Source: a bacterium (GTDB lineage Bacteria; Bacillota_I; Bacilli_A; RFN20; CAG-826). From it: a stretch of 22,579 nt of DNA. Positions 1-7,340 of this stretch are shown in pieces. The translations under genes were made by a program, and so were the position numbers. Each line of letters begins with the position of its first letter. Position 1 is the stretch's first letter. Under the pieces are notes generated by a model that was not told where the DNA came from, did no database searches, and saw nothing but the letters and a program-made list of their open reading frames with translations. The DNA lies in NCBI GenBank assembly GCA_004561785.1, contig SFUB01000012.1:1-22579 (forward strand), written 5' to 3'.

Positions 1-1
1 G

Positions 2-445
2 GATCCTAGCTTCGACATCTACGAGGAAAGGTACCTTCGAATCATGGAAGAGACTTTTTCAATGCTTGGGATCAAAACCAACTACGAAGTCGACGTGTCC
101 TTGGTGGATGAGGATACCATCCATCAGATCAACCGCGATTACCGCAACGTGGATCGGGTTACCGACGTCATCTCTTTCGCCTTCAATGACGACAAAAGCG
201 AGGAGGGGATCATCGCCGATCCGGAGATTCCCCACATGCTTGGGGAAATCTTCATCTGCGTCCCTAGAGCCCTCGATCAAGCCAAAGAAATCGGAAATTC
301 CTCGGATAGGGAGATGAAATTCCTCTTCTGCCACGGCTTGCTTCATCTTTTGGGATACGACCATATGAAAGAAGAAGACGCGAAGATCATGTTCCCACTT
401 CAAGACAAGATTCTAGACGCCGTGAAGGCAAAGGAGGGCGCATGA
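2..445 (+). CDS. ybeY: YbeY endoribonuclease / rRNA maturation factor, 5' end cut off by window
   Basis: Single-strand-specific metal-dependent RNase involved in 16S rRNA 3' end maturation and 70S quality control in the cytoplasm. The family signature is visible near the C-terminus as HGLLHLLGYDH (bases about 335-367), whose three His bind zinc, and the upstream block DRVTDVISFAF is also typical. The first ATG in the window is at 44, but the frame stays open to base 2 and encodes DPSFDIYEERYLRI, which aligns with the N-terminal helix of other YbeY proteins. I therefore infer that the true start lies a few codons before the window and the gene is partial; ATG 44 would give only 133 residues against a usual 150-160. 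Its stop overlaps the start of cdd (ATGA), which suggests translational coupling. In B. subtilis dgkA lies between these two genes; it is absent here. Confidence 0.93.
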   Translation, partial: DPSFDIYEERYLRIMEETFSMLGIKTNYEVDVSLVDEDTIHQINRDYRNVDRVTDVISFAFNDDKSEEGIIADPEIPHMLGEIFICVPRALDQAKEIGNSSDREMKFLFCHGLLHLLGYDHMKEEDAKIMFPLQDKILDAVKAKEGA

Positions 446-843
446 ATCAGGAAGAATTGCTGCAAGCCGCGATCGAGGCCCGGGATCTCTCCTATTCGCC
501 TTATTCGCGCTTCGCCGTCGGTGCGGCTTTATTCACCAAAGACGGGCGGGTTTACCAGGGAGCCAACGTTGAGAATTCGAGTTACGGCCTCTCCATGTGT
601 GCCGAGAGAAACGCTATCTACCACGCTCTCATGGAAGGCTGCGCCGGGGATGACTTCCTCGCGCTGGCCATCGTGGCGGATACCGATGGACCGGTCTCGC
701 CCTGCGGGGCCTGCCGCCAAGTCATCGCCGAGTTCTTCCCAAAGGATTCCCAGATCATCTTGGGAAACCTCCGTGGGGAAATGAAGGTCATGAGCGTGGG
801 GGAATTGCTTCCCTACGCCTTCGAAGGAGGAGATATGCAATGA
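442..843 (+). CDS. cdd: Cytidine deaminase
   Basis: Converts cytidine and deoxycytidine to uridine and deoxyuridine for pyrimidine salvage. At 133 residues it is the small homotetrameric form with one zinc per subunit. The catalytic motif CAERNA gives Cys53 and Glu55 (proton shuttle), and SPCGACRQV gives the other zinc ligands Cys88 and Cys91. A strong ribosome binding site AAAGGAGG lies at 430-437 inside the end of ybeY, and the ATGA overlap with ybeY supports this start. It overlaps era in the same way at its 3' end. The cdd-era pairing is a standard Bacillota arrangement, so this is an operon member rather than a dedicated salvage locus. Confidence 0.96.
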   Translation: MNQEELLQAAIEARDLSYSPYSRFAVGAALFTKDGRVYQGANVENSSYGLSMCAERNAIYHALMEGCAGDDFLALAIVADTDGPVSPCGACRQVIAEFFPKDSQIILGNLRGEMKVMSVGELLPYAFEGGDMQ

Positions 844-1721
844 AAGTCGGATTCATAGCCATATTGGGGCGTCCTAACGCCGGGAAAAGCACCTTTCTGA
901 ATGCGGTGCTTTCTAAGAAAGTATCCATCGTTACCCCGAAAGCCCAGACAACGCGCGACTCCATCTGCGGCATATTAAACGAAGCCGAACGTCAGATCGT
1001 CTTCGTCGACACCCCTGGGATTTTCTTCGGCGAGGGCGGACTTGACCGCTACATGAAGAAATCCGCCTTCGACTCCTCCAAAGACGTCGACGCCATCCTT
1101 TATCTCATCGACGGATCCGCAAAGGACCTCGAGCCAGACTTCAAAATCCTCTCTTCGCTCCGCTCGACCGCTCCGAAGATTCTCGTCCTCAACAAAATCG
1201 ACCTTCTCCGGATCGAAGAAGGGGAGGCCAAGAAAGCTTTGATTCAGCAGCGTTTCCCGGATTGCCCTCTCATTGAGGCTTCCTTCCTCAAAAGTTTCGG
1301 CCTGAAAGACGTCAAAGAGGCCATTGAGCCCCATTTGTACGAAGGCGAGCCCTTCTATCCGGACACCATGCTCACGGACAAAGACCTTTCCTATCGCGCC
1401 AAGGAAATCATCCGTCAGGAGCTTCTGCATTTCCTTAAGCAGGAAATCCCCCATCAGAGCGCCGTTTTCATCCAAAAGTTTCAAAAAAAGGACGGCGGGT
1501 ACCATATCGACGCCGTCATCTTGCTCAATAAGAAGAACCACAAGCCTATCGTCATCGGAAGAGGCGGCGAGATGATCAAAAAAATTTCCATGTCCGCTCG
1601 CCACGAGATGGAAAGGGTCTTCAAAGCCCACATCACTTCCTTGAACATCGAAGTCGACGTCAAAGAAGGTTGGCGCGACGACCCCTCCATGCTCAAAAAG
1701 CTTGGCTATGCAGACGAGTGA
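840..1721 (+). CDS. era: GTPase Era, 16S rRNA-binding ribosome assembly factor
   Basis: Essential GTPase that binds near the 3' end of 16S rRNA and helps 30S assembly, functionally linked to YbeY. The N-terminal GTPase domain shows the P-loop GRPNAGKS (residues 10-17; Ala where Val is common), a TTRD switch, DTPG (G3) and NKID (G4). The C-terminal KH RNA-binding domain shows VIGRGGEMIKK and ends in a WR-containing segment. The length of 293 residues is normal. Ribosome binding site AAGGAGG lies at 824-830, nine bases before ATG 840; the start overlaps the cdd stop as ATGA. The 3' end overlaps recO, so translation of the four genes from ybeY to recO is probably chained. Confidence 0.97.
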   Translation: MKVGFIAILGRPNAGKSTFLNAVLSKKVSIVTPKAQTTRDSICGILNEAERQIVFVDTPGIFFGEGGLDRYMKKSAFDSSKDVDAILYLIDGSAKDLEPDFKILSSLRSTAPKILVLNKIDLLRIEEGEAKKALIQQRFPDCPLIEASFLKSFGLKDVKEAIEPHLYEGEPFYPDTMLTDKDLSYRAKEIIRQELLHFLKQEIPHQSAVFIQKFQKKDGGYHIDAVILLNKKNHKPIVIGRGGEMIKKISMSARHEMERVFKAHITSLNIEVDVKEGWRDDPSMLKKLGYADE

Positions 1722-2439
1722 GATCCTCAAAACCGGAATCGTTCTCCGCTGCAGCGACTACAAAGAAGCTGACGCGATGGTAAACGCCCTTGGGAAAGAT
1801 GGCTTCTTTTCCTTCCGGGCGAGGGGAATCCGCAAACTTACCTCAAAAAACGCGCCATCCGTCCAACCTTTTTCCTATTCCCAGTTCTCCTTATTTAAAA
1901 GCAACGTTGGCGTCTTAACCCTAAAAGAGGCCTCGTCCGTATCCTTCTATGGTCCAAAGGAAGACCTTGCGGAGTCCGCCGTCGCCGCTTTTTTGCAGGA
2001 ACTTACCCTGCGCATCGTCCAGGAAGACGAGGCGCCAGAGGCTTTTCCCTATCTCCTAAAAGCCTTGGAACTCATCAAATCGGGGAAAGACCCCTTGACG
2101 ATGGGGCTTCTTTATTTTGCGAAGGTCCTCTCCATCGGCGGTTATGGCCTGGAAGTGGGGGAATGCGTGCTTTGCCACGGAAAAAGAAACGTCGTGAGCC
2201 TAAGCTACGAGGAAGGCGGCTTCGTCTGCGCGGATGATTTCGACCCCTCTATCCACGAGAAGACCCCCGTCCGCATCCTCCAAATCACGCGCTTCCTTTT
2301 CCGATGCGAAGCCAAGGACTTCGAAAGGGTGTCCTTCTCCCCATCCGAATGTCTGCTGTTCTACAAAAACCTGGCTCAATACCTCGAGAACCTCACGGGC
2401 GTACGCCTGAAATCGGTTTCTTTGCTTTCGGTGTTATAA
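1708..2439 (+). CDS. recO: DNA repair protein RecO
   Basis: Recombination mediator that helps RecR load RecA on SSB-coated DNA and anneals strands. The N-terminal OB fold is recognisable from KTGIVLRCSDYKEADAMV and the following GFFSFRARGIRK. I chose ATG 1708 (243 residues), which starts MQTSEIL; a TTG at 1702 is in frame and would add two residues. No Shine-Dalgarno is visible and the gene overlaps era by 14 bases, so expression probably depends on coupling. The C-terminal zinc site is incomplete: C153xxC156 is present, but the second half reads C174-A-D-D177, with Asp where the fourth Cys is normally found. That could be a three-Cys-plus-Asp site or a weakened one. The gene ends the first transcription block; no strong terminator follows. 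Confidence 0.9.
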   Translation: MQTSEILKTGIVLRCSDYKEADAMVNALGKDGFFSFRARGIRKLTSKNAPSVQPFSYSQFSLFKSNVGVLTLKEASSVSFYGPKEDLAESAVAAFLQELTLRIVQEDEAPEAFPYLLKALELIKSGKDPLTMGLLYFAKVLSIGGYGLEVGECVLCHGKRNVVSLSYEEGGFVCADDFDPSIHEKTPVRILQITRFLFRCEAKDFERVSFSPSECLLFYKNLAQYLENLTGVRLKSVSLLSVL

Positions 2440-2455
2440 GTACCCTTATAATGGG

Positions 2456-2484
2456 TTGACAACGTTCTCAAGCGAAACTAAAGT
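2456..2484 (+). promoter_or_regulatory. Sigma-A type promoter upstream of glycyl-tRNA synthetase
   Basis: A perfect -35 TTGACA at 2456-2461 is followed by a 17-base spacer and TAAAGT at 2479-2484 (4 of 6 to TATAAT). This is the best-matched -35 in the window. Transcription would start near 2491. The leader of about 45 bases opens with a small hairpin (TTTTGC at 2494-2499 with GCAAAA at 2503-2508). It is too short for a T-box. Confidence 0.7.
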
Positions 2485-2514
2485 ATCACGGCTTTTTGCT
2501 TTGCAAAAGTAATC

Positions 2515-2520
2515 AGGAGG
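2515..2520 (+). promoter_or_regulatory. Ribosome binding site with long spacing before glyS
   Basis: AGGAGG ends 15 bases before ATG 2536, compared with 4-9 bases for the other clear sites in this window. No closer in-frame start codon exists between them, and the protein start MANKFSFETI fits the family, so the spacing itself appears unusual. Confidence 0.6.
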
Positions 2521-2535
2521 CAAGCAACATTCGCT

Positions 2536-3918
2536 ATGGCTAACAAATTTAGCTTCGAAACAATCACCCAACACCTGCAGACGTCCGGTTTCGTCTTCCA
2601 AGGCTCCCAAATCTACGGCGGCCTTTCCAACACTTGGGACTACGGCCCCTTGGGCGCGGAGATGAAACGGAATATCCGCTCAATGTGGTGGAAGAAATTC
2701 GTCCAAGAATCTCCGACGAACGTCGGCATCGATGCCGCGATTCTCATGAATCCGAAGGTGTGGGAGGCGACCGGCCACGTTTCGACTTTCAATGACCCGA
2801 TGGTCGATTGCAAAGCCTGCAAAGCCCGCCATCGCGCCGATGAACTCATCAAAGGGCAATATCCCGATGTCGACGTCGACGGCATGAGCTTTGAGCAGAT
2901 GGACGAATTCATGCACTCCCACAAGATGGTCTGCCCCGTCTGCGGGAAAAGCGATTTTACTCCGATCCGTAAGTTCAACATGATGTTCAAGACGCATATC
3001 GGCGTCACGGAAGACGCCTCAAGCGCCGTTTATCTCCGTCCGGAGACCGCTCAAGGCGTGTTTGTGAACTTCAAAAACGTTCAGCGCACCTGCCGCAAGA
3101 AAATCCCTTTTGGTATCTGCAATGCCGGCAAGAGCTTCCGCAACGAGATCACCCCGGGGAATTTCACCTTCCGCACCCGCGAATTCGAGCAGCTTGAGAT
3201 GGAATTCTTCTGCAAGCCCGGAACGGATTTGGAATGGTTTGCCTATTGGAAGGATTATTGCCGCAAATTCGTCGATTCCCTTGGCGTGAAGGATGATAAT
3301 CTCCGTTATCGCGACCACGAGCCGGCGGAACTTGCCTTCTATTCGAAGGCGACAACCGACGTGGAATACGATTTCCCCTCCATCGGTTGGGGCGAAATCC
3401 TGGGCGTGGCCGACAGGACTGATTACGATCTGAAGCGTCACATGGATTATTCCAAAGAAGACCTCAGCTATCTCGATCCCGAGACCAACGAGAAATACAT
3501 CCCTTATACCATCGAGCCTTCGATGGGCTTGGATCGCCTCTTCCTCATGGTCGCCGTGGACGCTTACGACGAAGAAACTTTGGAAGGAGGGGACACGCGC
3601 ATCGTGATGCACCTTGCCCCGGCCTTGGCCCCTTATAAAGTCGCTGTTTTGCCTTTGTCCAAGAAGCTCAATCCGCAAGCGAAAGAACTGGAGCAGAGGC
3701 TTGCTTCCTACTTCTCGACTACCTATGACGAGACCGGATCCATTGGCAAGCGATACCGGCGCCAAGACGCGGTGGGCACACCCTATTGCGTGACCGTGGA
3801 CTTCGATACGGAAAACGATCAAAGCGTCACCGTGCGCGACCGCGATTCCATGCAGCAGGAACGCGTCAAAATCGAGGATCTGCCCAAGTACATCCTCGAT
3901 AAGGTATTCTACAAGTAA
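2536..3918 (+). CDS. glyS: Glycyl-tRNA synthetase, class II homodimeric type
   Basis: Charges tRNA-Gly. At 460 residues this is the single-chain (alpha2) class II enzyme, not the two-subunit GlyQ/GlyS form that many bacteria have. The N-terminal part contains GGLSNTWDYGPLG, then two Cys pairs (C92/C95 and C133/C136) that look like a zinc-binding insertion. Class II motif 2 is seen in FRNEITPGNFTFRTREFEQ and motif 3 in GLDRLFL near residue 335. The C-terminal anticodon-binding domain contains the LAPYKVAVLPL segment. It has its own promoter (2456-2484) and sits between recO and dnaG as in other Bacillota. It is sometimes named glyQS. Confidence 0.96.
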   Translation: MANKFSFETITQHLQTSGFVFQGSQIYGGLSNTWDYGPLGAEMKRNIRSMWWKKFVQESPTNVGIDAAILMNPKVWEATGHVSTFNDPMVDCKACKARHRADELIKGQYPDVDVDGMSFEQMDEFMHSHKMVCPVCGKSDFTPIRKFNMMFKTHIGVTEDASSAVYLRPETAQGVFVNFKNVQRTCRKKIPFGICNAGKSFRNEITPGNFTFRTREFEQLEMEFFCKPGTDLEWFAYWKDYCRKFVDSLGVKDDNLRYRDHEPAELAFYSKATTDVEYDFPSIGWGEILGVADRTDYDLKRHMDYSKEDLSYLDPETNEKYIPYTIEPSMGLDRLFLMVAVDAYDEETLEGGDTRIVMHLAPALAPYKVAVLPLSKKLNPQAKELEQRLASYFSTTYDETGSIGKRYRRQDAVGTPYCVTVDFDTENDQSVTVRDRDSMQQERVKIEDLPKYILDKVFYK

Positions 3919-3949
3919 TAGTACAATATTAGTATTAAAATAGTCGATA

Positions 3950-3967
3950 TTATATATTCATATATAA
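3950..3967. repeat. A+T inverted repeat just upstream of dnaG
   Basis: TTATATAT and ATATATAA form 8-base arms around TC, within a 70-base A+T-rich spacer between glyS and dnaG. The spacer contains several -10-like hexamers (for example TATATT at 3953-3958) but no convincing -35, so it may hold a dnaG promoter. No rho-independent terminator for glyS is visible here. Confidence 0.45.
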
Positions 3968-3976
3968 AGGAAACCG

Positions 3977-3984
3977 AAAGGAGG
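3977..3984 (+). promoter_or_regulatory. Ribosome binding site of dnaG
   Basis: AAAGGAGG lies four bases before ATG 3989 and fixes the start of the primase. It comes directly after the A+T inverted repeat. Confidence 0.8.
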
Positions 3985-3988
3985 AATA

Positions 3989-5797
3989 ATGTATTCGCGC
4001 GATTTGATTGAAGACGTCTTGAAAAACGCCGACATCGTGACTGTTATCTCCTCCTATCTAAACGTCATTCAGAAAGGACGAAGCTATCTGGCCATTTGCC
4101 CTTTCCACGATGACAAAAATCCGTCCCTCAATATTTCGAAGGAAAAGCAAATCTACAAATGCTTCTCCTGCGGAGCGGGCGGGAACGCGATCTCCTTCGT
4201 CGCCAATTACGAGCACGTCCCCTTCGATGAGGCCGTCCGGAAAGTCGCCGAAATCTCCAACTTCCATGATCCCCGTCTGCTCTCCGAGCGGACCGTCGTC
4301 GCAATCGATCCTAGGAAAGAGCCGCTTTATAAGGCCCTGGCCGATCTCAATTCCTTCTATCAATACGCGCTCACGATCTCCGAAGGGCAGGAAGCCAGGG
4401 ATTATCTTAAGAAGCGGAATATCCCCGAGGACCAAATCGAACGGTTTGGCATTGGGTATGCTCCGATGGATGGGCAAGCCACGATCGCCTATCTTCAGGC
4501 GAAGAAGCATTCCCTCAAGACCATCGAGGACATCGGGATCGCCTACACGAAATCCGAGGGTACCAGCGACCGCAACGCCGGCAGGATCATCTTCCCACTC
4601 TCCGACCCGAGCGGGAAAGTGGTGGGCTTCTCGGCCCGAAAGCTCCGTCAAGGGGACGATGCCCCCAAATACGTGAATTCCCCGGAAACCCCGGTATTCC
4701 ACAAAGGCGAGACCCTCTTCAATTATGCTAGGGCCTCCAAAAACGCCCGGCACGAAGGCTATGTTTACCTTCTAGAGGGCTTCATGGACGTCATGGCCCT
4801 AGACCGCTGCGGTATTTCCTCCGCGGTTGCCTTGTGCGGGACCTCTTTGACCAAAGAGCAAATCGATTTGCTCCGGAAACTCCGCTGCGAGGTGAGGGTT
4901 TGTCTCGATGGCGACGCCCCGGGGCAAATCGGGATGATGAAGATCCTCTCGCTCCTGCAGAAAGAGAAAATCCCCTTCCGCCTCGTCTCCAACCCTGGGG
5001 ATGAGCGGGACCCGGACGATATCCTCCAAGAAAGCGGGGCGGAAGCCCTGAAGGAAGCGATGGGCCACCTCGTGGACCCAAGCGACTTCGCCTTGAGCTT
5101 CTACCTGAACACAAAAAAGCTCGAGACCGTCGAAGACCGCGAGAAGGTGCTTCGCAAATTTCTTCCCTATTGCGCTTCCTTGCCGCCGGGAATCCAAAAG
5201 GAGAACTACCTTGCCAAACTCGCCAAGGCTACTCGGTTCGAGCCGGAGGCGATCCGTGCCCTGCTCCCCAAAGCGAACGGCTTAGAAGGGGAGGGGTCCT
5301 ACGAAGAAACCCCGGTCTACCGCAGAAGGAAGGCTTCCGGGGAAACCTCCGTCAGCAAACTCTACCGAGCGGAGAGAACCATTCTCTATTACATGCTGCG
5401 CCATCAGGAAGCGATCGCCTTCTTTGAGGAGAAGATTGGCGACTTCTATTACCCGGTCAACAACGATTTGGCCAACTACATCATCGACTACGCCTCCTCC
5501 CACCCCGGCGAGATCGAGCCCGCACAGCTGCTCGGCCTCGTCCAAAGCGTCGGCGGGGAGGAGGGCAAAACCTTGGAGGGGGCCCTTTTCTCCCTCTATC
5601 AGGAGAAAGCCACCCCGCGCTTCTCGGAGAGCATGCTATGCGCCTGCAAGAAGGCAATCGACGAGGAAAAGGGGCAATTGAGGATCGATCAGGAAGCGAA
5701 GAAAGCCTTCGCCTCCCTCGATACGGAAGCTCAGAAGAAGTTTCTGAGCGCCTTATCCGCCAAGAAGCGAGAATCTTGGAAGGAAAAGGACAAATAA
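3989..5797 (+). CDS. dnaG: DNA primase
   Basis: Synthesises RNA primers for replication with the replicative helicase. The N-terminal zinc-binding domain has C37, H40, C58 and C61 (CPFH ... CFSC). The catalytic core follows, with the TOPRIM motifs LLEGFMD (Glu263) and CLDGDAPG (Asp307, Asp309), the expected metal-binding acidic residues. The remaining part, from about residue 420 to 602, matches the helicase-interacting C-terminal region in position and is poorly conserved. The length of 602 residues is usual for Bacillota. A strong ribosome binding site precedes it. It is followed after 32 bases by rpoD, the classic macromolecular-synthesis arrangement that links replication priming and transcription initiation. 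Confidence 0.97.
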   Translation: MYSRDLIEDVLKNADIVTVISSYLNVIQKGRSYLAICPFHDDKNPSLNISKEKQIYKCFSCGAGGNAISFVANYEHVPFDEAVRKVAEISNFHDPRLLSERTVVAIDPRKEPLYKALADLNSFYQYALTISEGQEARDYLKKRNIPEDQIERFGIGYAPMDGQATIAYLQAKKHSLKTIEDIGIAYTKSEGTSDRNAGRIIFPLSDPSGKVVGFSARKLRQGDDAPKYVNSPETPVFHKGETLFNYARASKNARHEGYVYLLEGFMDVMALDRCGISSAVALCGTSLTKEQIDLLRKLRCEVRVCLDGDAPGQIGMMKILSLLQKEKIPFRLVSNPGDERDPDDILQESGAEALKEAMGHLVDPSDFALSFYLNTKKLETVEDREKVLRKFLPYCASLPPGIQKENYLAKLAKATRFEPEAIRALLPKANGLEGEGSYEETPVYRRRKASGETSVSKLYRAERTILYYMLRHQEAIAFFEEKIGDFYYPVNNDLANYIIDYASSHPGEIEPAQLLGLVQSVGGEEGKTLEGALFSLYQEKATPRFSESMLCACKKAIDEEKGQLRIDQEAKKAFASLDTEAQKKFLSALSAKKRESWKEKDK

Positions 5798-5812
5798 GAA
5801 CGCCCGACATGG

Positions 5813-5820
5813 AAAGGAGA
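5813..5820 (+). promoter_or_regulatory. Ribosome binding site that decides the rpoD start
   Basis: AAAGGAGA lies nine bases before ATG 5830. The same frame is open from 5638 with an ATG at 5809, but that ATG overlaps this site and has no site of its own, and the upstream codons lie within dnaG. ATG 5830 is therefore preferred. Confidence 0.8.
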
Positions 5821-5829
5821 GAAAAAACC

Positions 5830-7320
5830 ATGGCCACCACGAAGAAATCCGTAAAGAAAGCAACCGTTAAGAAAGAGCCCAAAGACATCGAGCTCGAGGA
5901 CGAAATCCTCCTCGAAGAAGAAGACGAAGCGATTCAAAGCCTCGACTCGATCAAGAAGCGCTTCCTTAAAAAAGCCAAAGAGGAAGGGTCCCTCGACTCC
6001 GGCGAAATCATGGATGCCGTAAGCCACCTCGACCTCTCGGAGGAAGACACCGATTCCCTCCTCAAATTCTTCGCCGACAACGGCGTCAAGATCGATGACG
6101 AGGAAGAAGAGCTTGAGAAGGAGGGCGAGGACCCTGAAGGTCCTAGCGCCGATGACCTTGCAAACGCCGACAAAGAGCTCGGTGAAGAAGAGACCGAAGA
6201 GCTTAGCGAGGAAGACCTAGAAGACTCCGGAGAGAAGGAAGAGCTCTTTGCCATCAACGAGTTCAACCACGCCGCGATCGGCGAGGTCAAAGTCAACGAT
6301 TCGGTCAAGATGTACCTCAAGGAGATCGGCAAAGTCGATCTTCTCGATAAGGACCAAGAGCAGGAACTCGCCATGCGCATCGTCAAAGGCAACGAGGCCA
6401 AGAAAAAGCTTGAGGAGAAATACTATCCCGAATATAAGGCCAATGGCGGCAATCTCGAGTACGCCGATTGGTACCGCAAGATCGACACTTACGGCGATTC
6501 CGAGGAATCCAAGCTCAAATACACCCAGGAAGACGGGATCGGCAGGGGCGTAGACGGAAGGCAAGGAGCCAAAGACAAGCTCATCACCGCGAACCTCCGT
6601 CTAGTCATCTCCATCGCCAAGCACTACGTCGGACGGGGCATGCATTTCCTCGATCTGATCCAAGAAGGCAACATGGGGCTCATGAAGGCCGTTGAGAAAT
6701 TCGACTACACCAAAGGCTTCAAATTCTCGACCTATGCGACTTGGTGGATCCGGCAGGCCATCACCCGCGCGATCGCCGACCAAGCCCGCACCATCCGCAT
6801 CCCGGTCCATATGGTCGAGACCATCAACAAGATGACCAGGGTGCAACGCCAATTGACCCAGGAATACGGCCGTGAGCCGACCGCCGAGGAGATCTCCGCA
6901 AAACTGGAAGGCGCGCTGTCCCCGAAGGAGATCCTCCGCATTCAGCGCATCGCCCTCGAGCCCGTTTCCCTCGAGACGCCGATCGGCGAGGAAGACGATT
7001 CCCGCCTCGGAGACTTCCTTGAGGACAAAGAGACCGAATCCCCTGAGGAATACACCACGAAGAGCCTCCTCAAGGATGAGCTCTACGACATCATGAAGGA
7101 CCTCACCGAACGTGAGGAGGATATCCTACGCCTTCGCTACGGGCTCGACGACAACCGCCCGCGCACCTTGGAAGAGGTCGGCCGCGAGTTCGGCGTGACC
7201 CGCGAAAGGATCCGTCAGATCGAAGCCAAAGCGATCCGCAAATTGCGCCATCCGACTCGCGCCAAGAAGCTCGGCGATTACCGTGAGGTGAACTTCGGCG
7301 GGGAAGGCAAAGGCCGTTGA
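5830..7320 (+). CDS. rpoD: Primary sigma factor RpoD (SigA)
   Basis: Principal sigma-70 family subunit directing RNA polymerase to housekeeping promoters; 496 residues. The N-terminal ~150 residues are a Lys-rich start followed by a very acidic stretch. Region 1.2 begins near residue 156 (NDSVKMYLKEIGKVDLL). Region 2 begins near 255 (NLRLVISIAKHYVGRG) and includes the -10 melting aromatics and the -10-reading residues Gln309 and Thr312. Extended -10 residues His327 and Glu330 are kept (RIPVHMVETINKM). Region 4.2 contains VTRERIRQIEAKAIRKL. Odd point: regions 1.2 and 2 are separated by about 56 more residues than in B. subtilis SigA (from memory). It lies downstream of dnaG and 20 bases before a second sigma gene. 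Confidence 0.96.
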   Translation: MATTKKSVKKATVKKEPKDIELEDEILLEEEDEAIQSLDSIKKRFLKKAKEEGSLDSGEIMDAVSHLDLSEEDTDSLLKFFADNGVKIDDEEEELEKEGEDPEGPSADDLANADKELGEEETEELSEEDLEDSGEKEELFAINEFNHAAIGEVKVNDSVKMYLKEIGKVDLLDKDQEQELAMRIVKGNEAKKKLEEKYYPEYKANGGNLEYADWYRKIDTYGDSEESKLKYTQEDGIGRGVDGRQGAKDKLITANLRLVISIAKHYVGRGMHFLDLIQEGNMGLMKAVEKFDYTKGFKFSTYATWWIRQAITRAIADQARTIRIPVHMVETINKMTRVQRQLTQEYGREPTAEEISAKLEGALSPKEILRIQRIALEPVSLETPIGEEDDSRLGDFLEDKETESPEEYTTKSLLKDELYDIMKDLTEREEDILRLRYGLDDNRPRTLEEVGREFGVTRERIRQIEAKAIRKLRHPTRAKKLGDYREVNFGGEGKGR

Positions 7321-7340
7321 CCTACAGGAAAGGCAAAAAT

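Noticed and set aside
975..1730. Long minus-strand open frame opposite era; similar antisense frames lie opposite glyS (3019-3822), the helicase (10217-11161), fakA and parE
   Set aside because: They lie exactly opposite well-supported genes, have no recognisable motifs or ribosome sites, and are expected from GC-rich codon use.
2440..2535. T-box riboswitch before glycyl-tRNA synthetase
   Set aside because: The spacer is under 100 bases with no T-box motif, specifier stem or terminator.
5638..5829. N-terminal extension of rpoD back into dnaG
   Set aside because: The residues resemble no sigma factor, the segment lies in the end of dnaG, and ATG 5830 has a good ribosome site.
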